Shown here: in pieces, positions 36,697-44,403 of the stretch | Numbering within the stretch: the first letter of the stretch is position 1 | Layout of the letters: each line of letters begins with the position of its first letter | Assembly (NCBI GenBank): GCA_023387335.1 | Contig: JAEWIF010000057.1 | Span: 124,001-188,000 of the forward strand | Reading direction: 5' to 3' | Source: Pseudomonadota bacterium | GTDB lineage: Bacteria > Pseudomonadota > Gammaproteobacteria > Burkholderiales > Burkholderiaceae_C | Length of the DNA stretch: 64,000 nt | The notes under the pieces: model-generated | Told to the model about the DNA's origin: nothing | The model's database searches: none | The model's input: the letters and a program-made list of their open reading frames with translations, nothing else | Made by a program: the position numbers and the translations under genes

Positions 36697-37286
36697 TGCA
36701 AGGCCTCTTTCACGAAATCGAGCCGGTCCTGTCCCCAGAACATCTGGTCGCCGACGAAGAAGGTGGGCGCGCCGAACACGCCGCGCGCGACGGCCGCCTG
36801 CGTGACGGCCTTGAGCTGCTCCTTGACCTCGGGGTCCTGGGTGAGCGCCAGCAGCGCGCGGGCATCGAAGCCCGCCTGCTGCAGCACGGCGCCGACTTCG
36901 GCGGGGTCGTTCATGTCGCGCGCGTCGGCCCAGATGGCGCGGTACACGGCGTCGACGTAGGGCAGCAGCTTGTCCGTTTCTCGCATCTGCAGGCCGATGG
37001 CGCCGCGCATCAGCATCAGGGTGTTGATCGGGAAGTGCGGATTGTGGCGGTACGGCACGCCGTAGCGTTGCGCGAAGCGGGCCAGGTCGCCCTTCATCCA
37101 CTCGCTCTTGTGCGCCACTTCCATCGGCGAGCGGTTGCCCGTCGCCTGGAACACGCCGCCCAGCAGCATGGGTTTGTAGTGCACGGCGGCGCCGGTCTCG
37201 CGCGCGAGGCGCGGCACCTGCGTCCAGGCCAGGTAGCTGGCCGGGCTGCCGACGTCGAAATAGAACTCCAGGTCCTTCTTGGGCAT
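36693..37286 (-). CDS. 2-hydroxychromene-2-carboxylate isomerase/DsbA-like protein
   Basis: This thioredoxin-fold protein of the HCCA isomerase/GST-kappa group has 197 residues. It begins with LEFYFDVGSPASYLAWTQ, has the buried helix domain, and ends with the cis-Pro region GVFGAPTFFVGDQMFWGQDRL. There is no CxxC, so it is not an oxidoreductase of disulfides. The isomerase works on aromatic breakdown intermediates in known cases; the substrate here is unknown. Coupled to the genes on both sides. Confidence 0.83.
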   Translation of the reverse strand: MPKKDLEFYFDVGSPASYLAWTQVPRLARETGAAVHYKPMLLGGVFQATGNRSPMEVAHKSEWMKGDLARFAQRYGVPYRHNPHFPINTLMLMRGAIGLQMRETDKLLPYVDAVYRAIWADARDMNDPAEVGAVLQQAGFDARALLALTQDPEVKEQLKAVTQAAVARGVFGAPTFFVGDQMFWGQDRLDFVKEALQ

Positions 37287-38008
37287 CAGAACTTCTCCAT
37301 CCAGGGTCGCAGGTCCAGCTCGTGGGTCCACGCGTCGCGCGGCTGGTTGTGCAGCATCCAGTACTGGTCGGCGATGTGCTCGGGATTCAGGATGCCGTCC
37401 TGCGGCTTCAGCGCGTAACGCTCCGGAAAGTTGTCGCGGATGAACGCCGTGTCGATGGCGCCGTCGATCACCACGTGGGCCACGTGCACCCCGCTCGGGC
37501 CCAGCTCGCGGGCCATGCTCTGGGCCAGCGCGCGCAGCGCGTGCTTGGCGCCGGCGAAGGCCGCGAAGTTCGCGCCGCCGCGCATCGACGCCGTGGCGCC
37601 GGTGAACAGGATCGTGCCGCGGCCGCGCGCCACCATTCGTCTGGCGACTTCGCGTGCGCTCAGGAATCCGGCGAAGCAGGCCATCTCCCAGACCTTGAAG
37701 TACTTGCGCGCGGTTTCGTCCAGGACGCTGCTGGGCACGTTGGCGCCGATGTTGAACGCCATCACTTCGATGGGACCTATGCCGGCCTCGATCTCCGATA
37801 CGAGCGCCTGCACTTCCTCTTCCTTGCGCGCGTCGGTGCCGAAGCCGTGCGCGACGCCGCCGGCCGCACGGATCTGCTCCAGCAGCGGCTGCAGCTTGTC
37901 GACGCTGCGGCGCACGCCGCAGGCGGCGAAGCCCTCGCGAGCGAAGCGACGGGCGATGGCGCCGCCGGTGGCGTCGCCCGCCCCGATGACCAGCGCAACC
38001 TTCTGCAT
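37286..38008 (-). CDS. SDR-family protein lacking the catalytic Tyr
   Basis: A Rossmann protein of the short-chain dehydrogenase family, 240 residues, with GAGDATGGAIA for the cofactor and a recognisable active-site region. The YxxxK motif reads FAGAK (Phe151, Lys155), and the usual Ser thirteen residues earlier is not Ser. A standard dehydrogenase reaction is therefore doubtful. The tail (DGAIDTAF, NPEHIADQYW) is seen in related proteins of beta-oxidation clusters. Its ATG abuts the start of the next gene's coding run, and the layout suggests one operon. Confidence 0.8.
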   Translation of the reverse strand: MQKVALVIGAGDATGGAIARRFAREGFAACGVRRSVDKLQPLLEQIRAAGGVAHGFGTDARKEEEVQALVSEIEAGIGPIEVMAFNIGANVPSSVLDETARKYFKVWEMACFAGFLSAREVARRMVARGRGTILFTGATASMRGGANFAAFAGAKHALRALAQSMARELGPSGVHVAHVVIDGAIDTAFIRDNFPERYALKPQDGILNPEHIADQYWMLHNQPRDAWTHELDLRPWMEKF

Positions 38009-38011
38009 GGC

Positions 38012-38818
38012 CTACTCCTTGTAGTACACGAGCTGATGGGTGGTGACGAGCAGCTCGCCGGCCTCGTTCCACAGCTGCCCGGTCTGGTCGAAGTAGCCGT
38101 CGCGGAATGCCTGGCCTTGCGCCTGGCCGAGCAGGAAGCCCGTCCCGGTCGATTGCAGCACACCCGCATCGGCGTGGAAATACACGGTCATGGTGACGGT
38201 GCCGATGGGAGCGAGCGTCGCCTTGCGCAGCCAGTTGCGCGGAAAGAAGTTGTCGGCGATGGCGGCCAGCGCCGTGAAGTCGAGCGGCCGCGCAGGCCGG
38301 TCGCGCACCCACACGCGGGTGCGGCTGTGGCCGATGTCCTGGCCGTTCCATTCGGACGGCACGCCGCCTTCGGCGTAGTAGCGCTCGTAGCGCTCGATCC
38401 ACTTCACGCCGCGGGCGCGATCCATCTCCAGGTCGGCCGGCCGCGGCACCTGCGGCATCGGCACCTCCTGCGCGCCCCAGGTTTCGCGGCGGACCGCCGT
38501 CATCAGCGTGCCGGTGACGACAGGCTGGTCGTCCTGCAGCAGCTCGACGATCCAGTGCTGCGTGGACCGGTTGGTGCGCACCGGCCGGGCCCGCGCGACG
38601 AAGCCGCCGTCGGCCAGCGCGGCCGCGTAGTTGATGGTGAACGCCACCGGCTCGCCCAGGCGCTGCGGATGCACCATCACCGCCTGCAGCATCTGAGCGG
38701 CGGTGATGCCGCCGTAGGGGCCGATGAAGTTGGCGTAGTCGGGGCTCGTGTGGCCCGCGAACAGGTGCTCGCCAGCAGGTTCCAGCCCGATGGCCTGGTC
38801 AAACGGATGCGCGCTCAT
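38012..38818 (-). CDS. Acyl-CoA thioesterase II-like (TesB-like double hotdog)
   Basis: A double-hotdog thioesterase of 268 residues. Family signs are the N-terminal SPDYANFIGPYGGITAAQML, RTNRSTQHWIVELLQDDQPV and the C-terminal TMTVYFHAD with the catalytic Asp region. It would release CoA from acyl-CoAs when they accumulate. The start overlaps the hydrolase stop as ATGA. Confidence 0.83.
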   Translation of the reverse strand: MSAHPFDQAIGLEPAGEHLFAGHTSPDYANFIGPYGGITAAQMLQAVMVHPQRLGEPVAFTINYAAALADGGFVARARPVRTNRSTQHWIVELLQDDQPVVTGTLMTAVRRETWGAQEVPMPQVPRPADLEMDRARGVKWIERYERYYAEGGVPSEWNGQDIGHSRTRVWVRDRPARPLDFTALAAIADNFFPRNWLRKATLAPIGTVTMTVYFHADAGVLQSTGTGFLLGQAQGQAFRDGYFDQTGQLWNEAGELLVTTHQLVYYKE

Positions 38819-39684
38819 GCCGCCCTCGCGGGCAGGAACCCGGCGAGCCACTGCGACATGCGGGGCCACATGTGCGTTTCCTGCTCGCTGCGAAAGGCGC
38901 CGAAGTGCCCGATGCGCCGCAAGGCCAGTTCCTCGGGGGCGATTCGCTCGACCTGCCGCTGCGCGTTCTCGTACAGCGACACCAGGCTCTGCGTGGAGCG
39001 CAGGGTCATCAGCTCGTCGTCGGCGATGGACAGCGCCAGCACCGGAAAGCGCGCTTGGGCGTAGCTGCGGCGCGCGGCCTCGCCTTCGGCCCCCACGCTG
39101 TAGTTCGGGTTCAGGCACCACTTGCGCCACTGCAGGATCACGCCCTTGGGCAGGTCGCCCACCTTGCGCAGCCGCCGGCCGGGGAAGTAGCCGAACAGGC
39201 GGGTCGCCAGCGGCACCAGCACCCACCAGAAGTACCAGACGGTGCGCCTGAGCCTGGGCGTGTTGTGGCGCCAGTAGCCGCTTCCGGCGGCCACGCACAG
39301 GAGGCCGCTCACCTTGCGCGGGTCGGAGAACAGTCCGGGCAGCTGCGCGCCGAGGCTGTGTCCCACCAGGAACAACGGCAGCCCCGGCGCGGCGGCACGC
39401 ACGTGGTCGACCACCGCCTCGTACTCACGGGCCCAGTCGAACAGGTCGGCCTTGACTTCGCGCAGGCTGCGGCCCTCGGGCAGCGAGAGGCCGCTGCCGC
39501 TGTAGTCGAACGTCGTGGCGCGCCAGCCCTGGCTTGCGAGCCACTCGGCGAAGGCCGCGTAGTAGTCCTGCCGCACGCCCATCGCGCCGCCGATCACCAC
39601 GCTCGCGCGCGCCGGGCCCGCGGGCGTCCAGCTGCGCAGCACGATGGCGGTGCCATCGGTCGTGATGAGGGTCTCCTGCTCCAT
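38815..39684 (-). CDS. Alpha/beta hydrolase
   Basis: A protein of 289 residues with the alpha/beta hydrolase fold. The nucleophile elbow is GHSLGAQ, the oxyanion region is VIGGAMGVRQDYY, and a late His in RRIGHFGAFR completes the triad. Many are lipases or esterases; this one resembles serine aminopeptidase-S33 hydrolases. GAGGAG eight bases upstream supports the ATG at 39684 over an in-frame ATG at 39726. It follows a terminator, so it starts a new unit with the TesB, SDR, DsbA-like and hydratase genes. Confidence 0.82.
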   Translation of the reverse strand: MEQETLITTDGTAIVLRSWTPAGPARASVVIGGAMGVRQDYYAAFAEWLASQGWRATTFDYSGSGLSLPEGRSLREVKADLFDWAREYEAVVDHVRAAAPGLPLFLVGHSLGAQLPGLFSDPRKVSGLLCVAAGSGYWRHNTPRLRRTVWYFWWVLVPLATRLFGYFPGRRLRKVGDLPKGVILQWRKWCLNPNYSVGAEGEAARRSYAQARFPVLALSIADDELMTLRSTQSLVSLYENAQRQVERIAPEELALRRIGHFGAFRSEQETHMWPRMSQWLAGFLPARAA

Positions 39685-39712
39685 GCTGCTGTCTCCTCTT
39701 CGGTTGCCAGAA

Positions 39713-39740
39713 ACAAAAAAGGCCACGCTGCGGTGGCCTT
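39713..39740 (-). terminator. Rho-independent terminator after fadA
   Basis: On the minus strand an 8-base-pair stem (AAGGCCAC...GTGGCCTT) with a 6-base loop is followed by six T. It closes the fadE-DUF2147-fadB-thioesterase-fadA unit before the hydrolase gene. Confidence 0.82.
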
Positions 39741-39756
39741 GTGTCGTGCGGCGCGG

Positions 39757-40968
39757 TCAGACGCGCTCGAAGATGCCGGCGGCTCCCTGGCCCATGCCGA
39801 CGCACATGGTCACCATGCCGTACTTCAGATTCTTGCGGCGCAGCGCGTGCACCACTGTCGCCGATCGGATAGCGCCGGTGGCGCCCAGCGGATGACCCAG
39901 CGCGATGGCGCCGCCCATCGGGTTGACCTTCGCGGCGTCGAGCCCGAGCGTGTGGATCACCGCCAGCGATTGCGCGGCGAAAGCCTCGTTGAGCTCGATC
40001 CAGTCGAGCTGGTCCTGCTTCAGGCCGGCCGACTTCAGCGCCGCGGGGATCGCCTCCACCGGACCGATGCCCATGATGTGAGGCGGCACGCCGCGGCTGG
40101 CGTAGCTGACGAAGCGCGCCAGCGGCTGCAGGTTGTAGCGCTTGAGGGCGGCCTCGCTCACCAGGATGAGTGCGCCGGCGCCATCGGAGGTCTGCGAGCT
40201 GTTGCCCGCCGTCACGCTGCCGCGCGCGGCGAACACGGTCTTGAGCCTGGCCAGGCCTTCGGGCGTGGTGTCGGGGCGGGCGCCTTCGTCGAGGGCGACC
40301 GTGCGCGTGCTGATGCTGACGTCCGCGGACTCGAGGTCGACGGAGCGCTCGGCCACTTCCACCGGCGTGATCTCGTCGGCGAACTCACCGGCCTTCATCG
40401 CCGCAACCGCCTTCATGTGCGACTGGTACGCGAACCGGTCCTGCGCCTCGCGGCCGACCTTCCATTGCTGCGCGACCTTCTCCGCCGTCAGGCCCATGCC
40501 GTAGGCGATGCCGTAGCTCTCGATGTCGTCGGGGTTGGAGAAGATGGTGGGCGACAGCGAGGGCGAGTTGCCCATCATCGGCACCATGCTCATGCTCTCG
40601 GTGCCGGCCGCGATCATCACGTCGGCTTCGCCCACCCGGATGCGGTCCGCGGCCATCTGCACCGCCGAGAGGCCCGAGGCGCAGAAGCGGTTGACGGTGA
40701 TTCCGCCCACGCTCTTGGGCAGGCCGGCGAGCACGGCGCCGATGCGCGCCACGTTCAGGCCTTGCTGCGCCTCGGGGATGGCGCAGCCGCAGACCACGTC
40801 CTCGATGCTCGCCGGGTCGAGCCCGGGCACCTGCGCGAGCGCCGACCGCAGCGCGGTGGCCAGCAGGTCGTCGGGCCGGGTGTTGCGGAAATAGCCGCGG
40901 TGCGAGCGCCCGATGGGCGTGCGGGTGGCGGCGACGACGTAGGCGTCCTGGACTTGCTTGCTGCTCAT
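39757..40968 (-). CDS. fadA: Acetyl-CoA C-acyltransferase (thiolase)
   Basis: This 403-residue thiolase cleaves 3-ketoacyl-CoA in the last step of beta-oxidation. The acyl-accepting Cys is in NRFCASGL, the catalytic His is in GGAIALGHPLGATGA, and the second Cys is in MVTMCVGMGQGAA. It overlaps the upstream thioesterase gene as ATGA and is transcribed with fadB, so the degradative role is favoured over a biosynthetic one. Confidence 0.93.
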   Translation of the reverse strand: MSSKQVQDAYVVAATRTPIGRSHRGYFRNTRPDDLLATALRSALAQVPGLDPASIEDVVCGCAIPEAQQGLNVARIGAVLAGLPKSVGGITVNRFCASGLSAVQMAADRIRVGEADVMIAAGTESMSMVPMMGNSPSLSPTIFSNPDDIESYGIAYGMGLTAEKVAQQWKVGREAQDRFAYQSHMKAVAAMKAGEFADEITPVEVAERSVDLESADVSISTRTVALDEGARPDTTPEGLARLKTVFAARGSVTAGNSSQTSDGAGALILVSEAALKRYNLQPLARFVSYASRGVPPHIMGIGPVEAIPAALKSAGLKQDQLDWIELNEAFAAQSLAVIHTLGLDAAKVNPMGGAIALGHPLGATGAIRSATVVHALRRKNLKYGMVTMCVGMGQGAAGIFERV

Positions 40969-41486
40969 GCTTGACCCTTGCGCGGGCCGGAGGGGATCCA
41001 GGCCCAGGTGATTTCACATTCGACCGGGTGGGCTCCGGCCTCGTCGGTCACGGTGACCTGCACCTTCACTTCGCCCTTCTCGGTGGCGCGCATCTGCTCG
41101 CGCTGCGCCTCGGTGAGGGTGGCCACCGCGCGCAGGGAGCCCTTTTGCGCCGGGCGGCGGAAGGCCATCTTCAACTCCTTGGCCAGCGGCACGCAGTCGT
41201 CGCGCACGTTCAGCCCCACCACCATGCCGGTGGCGGTTTCGGCCAGCAGGTTCATCGCCGAAGCGTGCACGCCGCCGATGTGGTTGTGCACGCGCGGACG
41301 ATCGGGCAGGCCGATCTCGACCTGCTCGGGCCGCAGCGTCACGAAGTCCAGCCCCGCGGTGCGGGTGAAGGGCACGGCCCGGCGCAGCACCATGCTCTGC
41401 ACCCAGGGGCGCAGGAAGGGCGGCACGCCATCCAGGCGGCCGAGCTGGCGTTGCATGCGATTCGGAGTGGGAGTGGTGGGGTGCAT
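40965..41486 (-). CDS. DUF4442/PaaI-like thioesterase
   Basis: A single-hotdog protein of 173 residues. RVHNHIGGVHASAMNLLAETATG carries the HIGGVHA turn of PaaI/DUF4442 proteins. It may remove CoA from intermediates that stall the beta-oxidation enzymes. It sits between fadB (TGATG overlap) and fadA (ATGA overlap), so the three are translated as a unit. Confidence 0.8.
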   Translation of the reverse strand: MHPTTPTPNRMQRQLGRLDGVPPFLRPWVQSMVLRRAVPFTRTAGLDFVTLRPEQVEIGLPDRPRVHNHIGGVHASAMNLLAETATGMVVGLNVRDDCVPLAKELKMAFRRPAQKGSLRAVATLTEAQREQMRATEKGEVKVQVTVTDEAGAHPVECEITWAWIPSGPRKGQA

Positions 41487-43939
41487 CAGTTCCTCACGGG
41501 TTTGCCGGTTCCAAGCATTCCCAGGATGCGCTCCTGGGTCTTGGGATGCTGCACCAGCTCGCAGAAAGCCTGGCGTTCCAGAGTCATGAGGTACTCCTCG
41601 CTCACCAGCGTGCCCGCGTCCACGTCGCCGCCCGTGACCACGTTCGCTATCAGCGAGGCGATGCGGAAGTCGTGCGCGCTGATGAAGCCGCCGTCGCGCA
41701 TGTTCACCAGCTGGCCCTGGATGGTGGCCTTGCCGCTGCGGCCCGCCACGGGGAACAGGCGCTTCAACGGCGCGCGCCAGCCCGAGTCGGCCATCGCCTT
41801 CGCTTCCGCGATCGCCACATACAAGAGCTCGTCCTTGTTCGGCACGATCAGGTCGCCGTCCAGCAGGTAGCCGAGCTTGCGCGACTCGATCGCGCTGGTG
41901 CCCACCTTGGCCATCGCGGCGGCGGTGAAGCCCTCGGTCAGGAAGGGCAGCAGGTCCTTGTGCGTGCTCTGCGCCATCGCCTCGGCCGCGCGGCGGGCGA
42001 TGTAGGTGAGGCCGCCCGCGCCCGGCACCAGGCCGACGCCGACTTCCACCAGGCCGATGTAGCTCTCCATCGCGGCGACGCGCCGCTGCGAATGGATGGC
42101 CAGCTCGCAGCCGCCGCCCAGCGCCATGCCGCGGATCGCCGAGACCACCGGAACCGACGCGTAACGCAGCCGCAGCATGGTCTGCTGCATGAAGCCTTCG
42201 GCGTCTTCCACCGCGGCGACCCCGACCGCGATGAAGGCGGGCAGCAGCGCCTGCAGGTCGGCGCCCACCGAGAACGGCTCGTCGCCCGACCAGATCACCA
42301 GTCCCTGGAAGTCCTTCTCCGCGGTCTCGATCGCCTGCTGCAGGCCTTCGCAGACCTCGGGGCTGATCGCGTGCATCTTGGTCTTGAGGCTGGCGATGAG
42401 CACTTCCTCGTCCAGCGTCCAGAGGCGGATGTTGCCGTCCTCGTGCAGCGTGCGGCCGGCGGTTTCCCACTGCTGCGCGCCGCTGCCCAGCACGTCCTCG
42501 GGGAAGAACTGGCGGCGGTGCACCGGCAGCCAGCGGCGCGGCTCGAACTTCTTCGTGGTCGGGTTCCACGAGCCCTCGGCCGTGTGCACGCCGCCCGCTT
42601 CGGCCACCGGGCCCTTGAACACCCACTCGGGCAGCGGCGCCTTCGACAGCGCCTCGCCCGAGTCGATGTCTTCCTGGATCCACTGCGCGACCTGCAGCCA
42701 GCCGGCTTCCTGCCACAGCTCGAACGGGCCCTGCTTCATGCCGAAGCCCCAGCGCATCGCCAGGTCGACGTCGCGCGCGGTGTCGGCGATCGTCGCCAGG
42801 TGCACGGCGGCGTAGTGGAAGCTGTTGCGCAGGATCGACCAGAGGAAGCGCCCCTGCGGACCTTCGCTGTTGCGCAGCAGCTTGAGCCGCTCGGCCGCGG
42901 GCTTCTTGAGCATGCGGCCGTACACCTCGTCGGCCTTCTCGCCGCCGGCCACGTACTCGTGGCTCTCAGGGTCGAAGCGCAGCACCTCGCGGCCCACCTT
43001 CTTGTAGAAGCCCGCCTTGGTCTTCTGGCCCAGGTGGCCCATCTCCAGCAGCGTCTTCAGGACCGCGGGCGTGCCGAAGCTGCCGTAGAACGGATCGGTG
43101 TCTTCGCTCAGGTTGTCCTGCAGCGTCTTGATGACGTGGGCCATGGTGTCCAGGCCCACCACGTCGGCGGTGCGGAAGGTGCCGCTGGACGCGCGGCCCA
43201 GCTTCTTGCCGGTGAGGTCGTCCACCACGTCCCAGGTGAGGCCGAACTTCTCCACCTCGCGCATGGTGGCCAGCATGCCGGCGATGCCCACGCGGTTGGC
43301 GATGAAATTGGGCGTGTCCTTGGCGCGCACCACGCCCTTGCCCAGGCCCGTGGTCACGAAGGTTTCGAGGTCGTCCAGGATCTCCGGCCGCGTCGCCGGC
43401 GTGGCGATCAGCTCCACCAGGACCATGTACCGCGGCGGATTGAAGAAGTGGATGCCGCAGAAGCGCGGCTTGATCGACTCGGGAAGCGCCTCGGACATCT
43501 TCGTGATGGAGAGGCCCGAGGTGTTGGACGCCACGATCGCGTGCTTCGCGACGTGCGGCGCGATCTTCCTGTACAGATCGAGCTTCCAGTCCATGCGCTC
43601 GGCGATCGCCTCGATCACCAGGTCGCATTCGCCCAGCAGCGCCAAGTGCTCCTCGTAGTTGGCCTGCTGGATCAGCGCGGCATCGTCGGCCACGCCCAGC
43701 GGCGAGGGCTTGAGCTTCTTCAGCCCTTCGACGGCCTTGGCGACGACGCCGTTCTTCGGGCCGTCCTTGGCCGGCAGGTCGAACAGCACCACCGGCACCT
43801 TGACGTTGACGAGGTGGGCCGCGATCTGCGCGCCCATCACGCCGGCGCCGAGCACGGCGACCTTCCTCACCTGGAAACGGCTCTGCGCCTTCTGCTTGCC
43901 GGCATTGGCGGCGGCGCGATCGTCCTGGTCCTTGTACAT
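41486..43939 (-). CDS. fadB: 3-hydroxyacyl-CoA dehydrogenase / enoyl-CoA hydratase (FadN-type)
   Basis: A bifunctional enzyme of 817 residues. The order is dehydrogenase first: NAD-binding Rossmann motif LGAGVMGAQIAAHL (about 30-43), VEAIAERMDWK and SNTSGLSI, then IHFFNPPRYM; an enoyl-CoA hydratase domain follows at the C-terminus (from about residue 530), with CELAIHSQRRVAA. This order is that of FadN or plant-type proteins and is the reverse of E. coli FadB. It forms, with fadA, the core of fatty-acid breakdown. Confidence 0.9.
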   Translation of the reverse strand: MYKDQDDRAAANAGKQKAQSRFQVRKVAVLGAGVMGAQIAAHLVNVKVPVVLFDLPAKDGPKNGVVAKAVEGLKKLKPSPLGVADDAALIQQANYEEHLALLGECDLVIEAIAERMDWKLDLYRKIAPHVAKHAIVASNTSGLSITKMSEALPESIKPRFCGIHFFNPPRYMVLVELIATPATRPEILDDLETFVTTGLGKGVVRAKDTPNFIANRVGIAGMLATMREVEKFGLTWDVVDDLTGKKLGRASSGTFRTADVVGLDTMAHVIKTLQDNLSEDTDPFYGSFGTPAVLKTLLEMGHLGQKTKAGFYKKVGREVLRFDPESHEYVAGGEKADEVYGRMLKKPAAERLKLLRNSEGPQGRFLWSILRNSFHYAAVHLATIADTARDVDLAMRWGFGMKQGPFELWQEAGWLQVAQWIQEDIDSGEALSKAPLPEWVFKGPVAEAGGVHTAEGSWNPTTKKFEPRRWLPVHRRQFFPEDVLGSGAQQWETAGRTLHEDGNIRLWTLDEEVLIASLKTKMHAISPEVCEGLQQAIETAEKDFQGLVIWSGDEPFSVGADLQALLPAFIAVGVAAVEDAEGFMQQTMLRLRYASVPVVSAIRGMALGGGCELAIHSQRRVAAMESYIGLVEVGVGLVPGAGGLTYIARRAAEAMAQSTHKDLLPFLTEGFTAAAMAKVGTSAIESRKLGYLLDGDLIVPNKDELLYVAIAEAKAMADSGWRAPLKRLFPVAGRSGKATIQGQLVNMRDGGFISAHDFRIASLIANVVTGGDVDAGTLVSEEYLMTLERQAFCELVQHPKTQERILGMLGTGKPVRN

Positions 43940-43971
43940 GCAACTCTCCTAACTGTCGGTGGGGGCGGCGG

Positions 43972-44403
43972 CTACTGCACCCGCACCCAGGTCTGCGTGC
44001 GGCCGAACGGCCCGAAGGAGCCGCGCACTTCCAGCCGCTTGCCGCCCTCGATGGGCGTCAGGCGCAGCGTGTACTCGCGGCCGTTCTCGGGGTCGAGGAT
44101 GCGGCCACCCTCCCACACGTCCTTGTCGGCCGCCTTGCGGGCGCCGCGGATGATCTCCAGCCCGTCGAGGGGCTGGCCCTTGCGCTCGTCGCGGCATTCC
44201 TCGCAGACGGCGTCGGCCTTCGAATCCCTGGCCAGGCGGCGCACGATGGCGCCGTTGACCACGCCGGCCGACTCGGTGATGCGGATCTCGGCCTTGGCCT
44301 CACCGCTCTTGTCGTCGACGTTGCGCCAGGTGCCCACGGGCGACACCTGCGCCATCGCGCCGCCGGCCGCGAGCAGGCTCGCGGCGAGGAAGGCGGCCTT
44401 CAA
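43972..44403 (-). CDS. DUF2147 family secreted protein
   Basis: A protein of 143 residues with a cleavable signal peptide (to about AMAQVSP). The mature chain has the DUF2147 markers SPVGTWRNVDDKSGEAKAEI and a C-terminal strand-rich region. The fold is calycin-like; no enzyme function is known. The start is a TTG that overlaps the acyl-CoA dehydrogenase stop as TTGA. Its presence inside a beta-oxidation operon is a common but unexplained arrangement. Confidence 0.8.
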   Translation of the reverse strand: MKAAFLAASLLAAGGAMAQVSPVGTWRNVDDKSGEAKAEIRITESAGVVNGAIVRRLARDSKADAVCEECRDERKGQPLDGLEIIRGARKAADKDVWEGGRILDPENGREYTLRLTPIEGGKRLEVRGSFGPFGRTQTWVRVQ

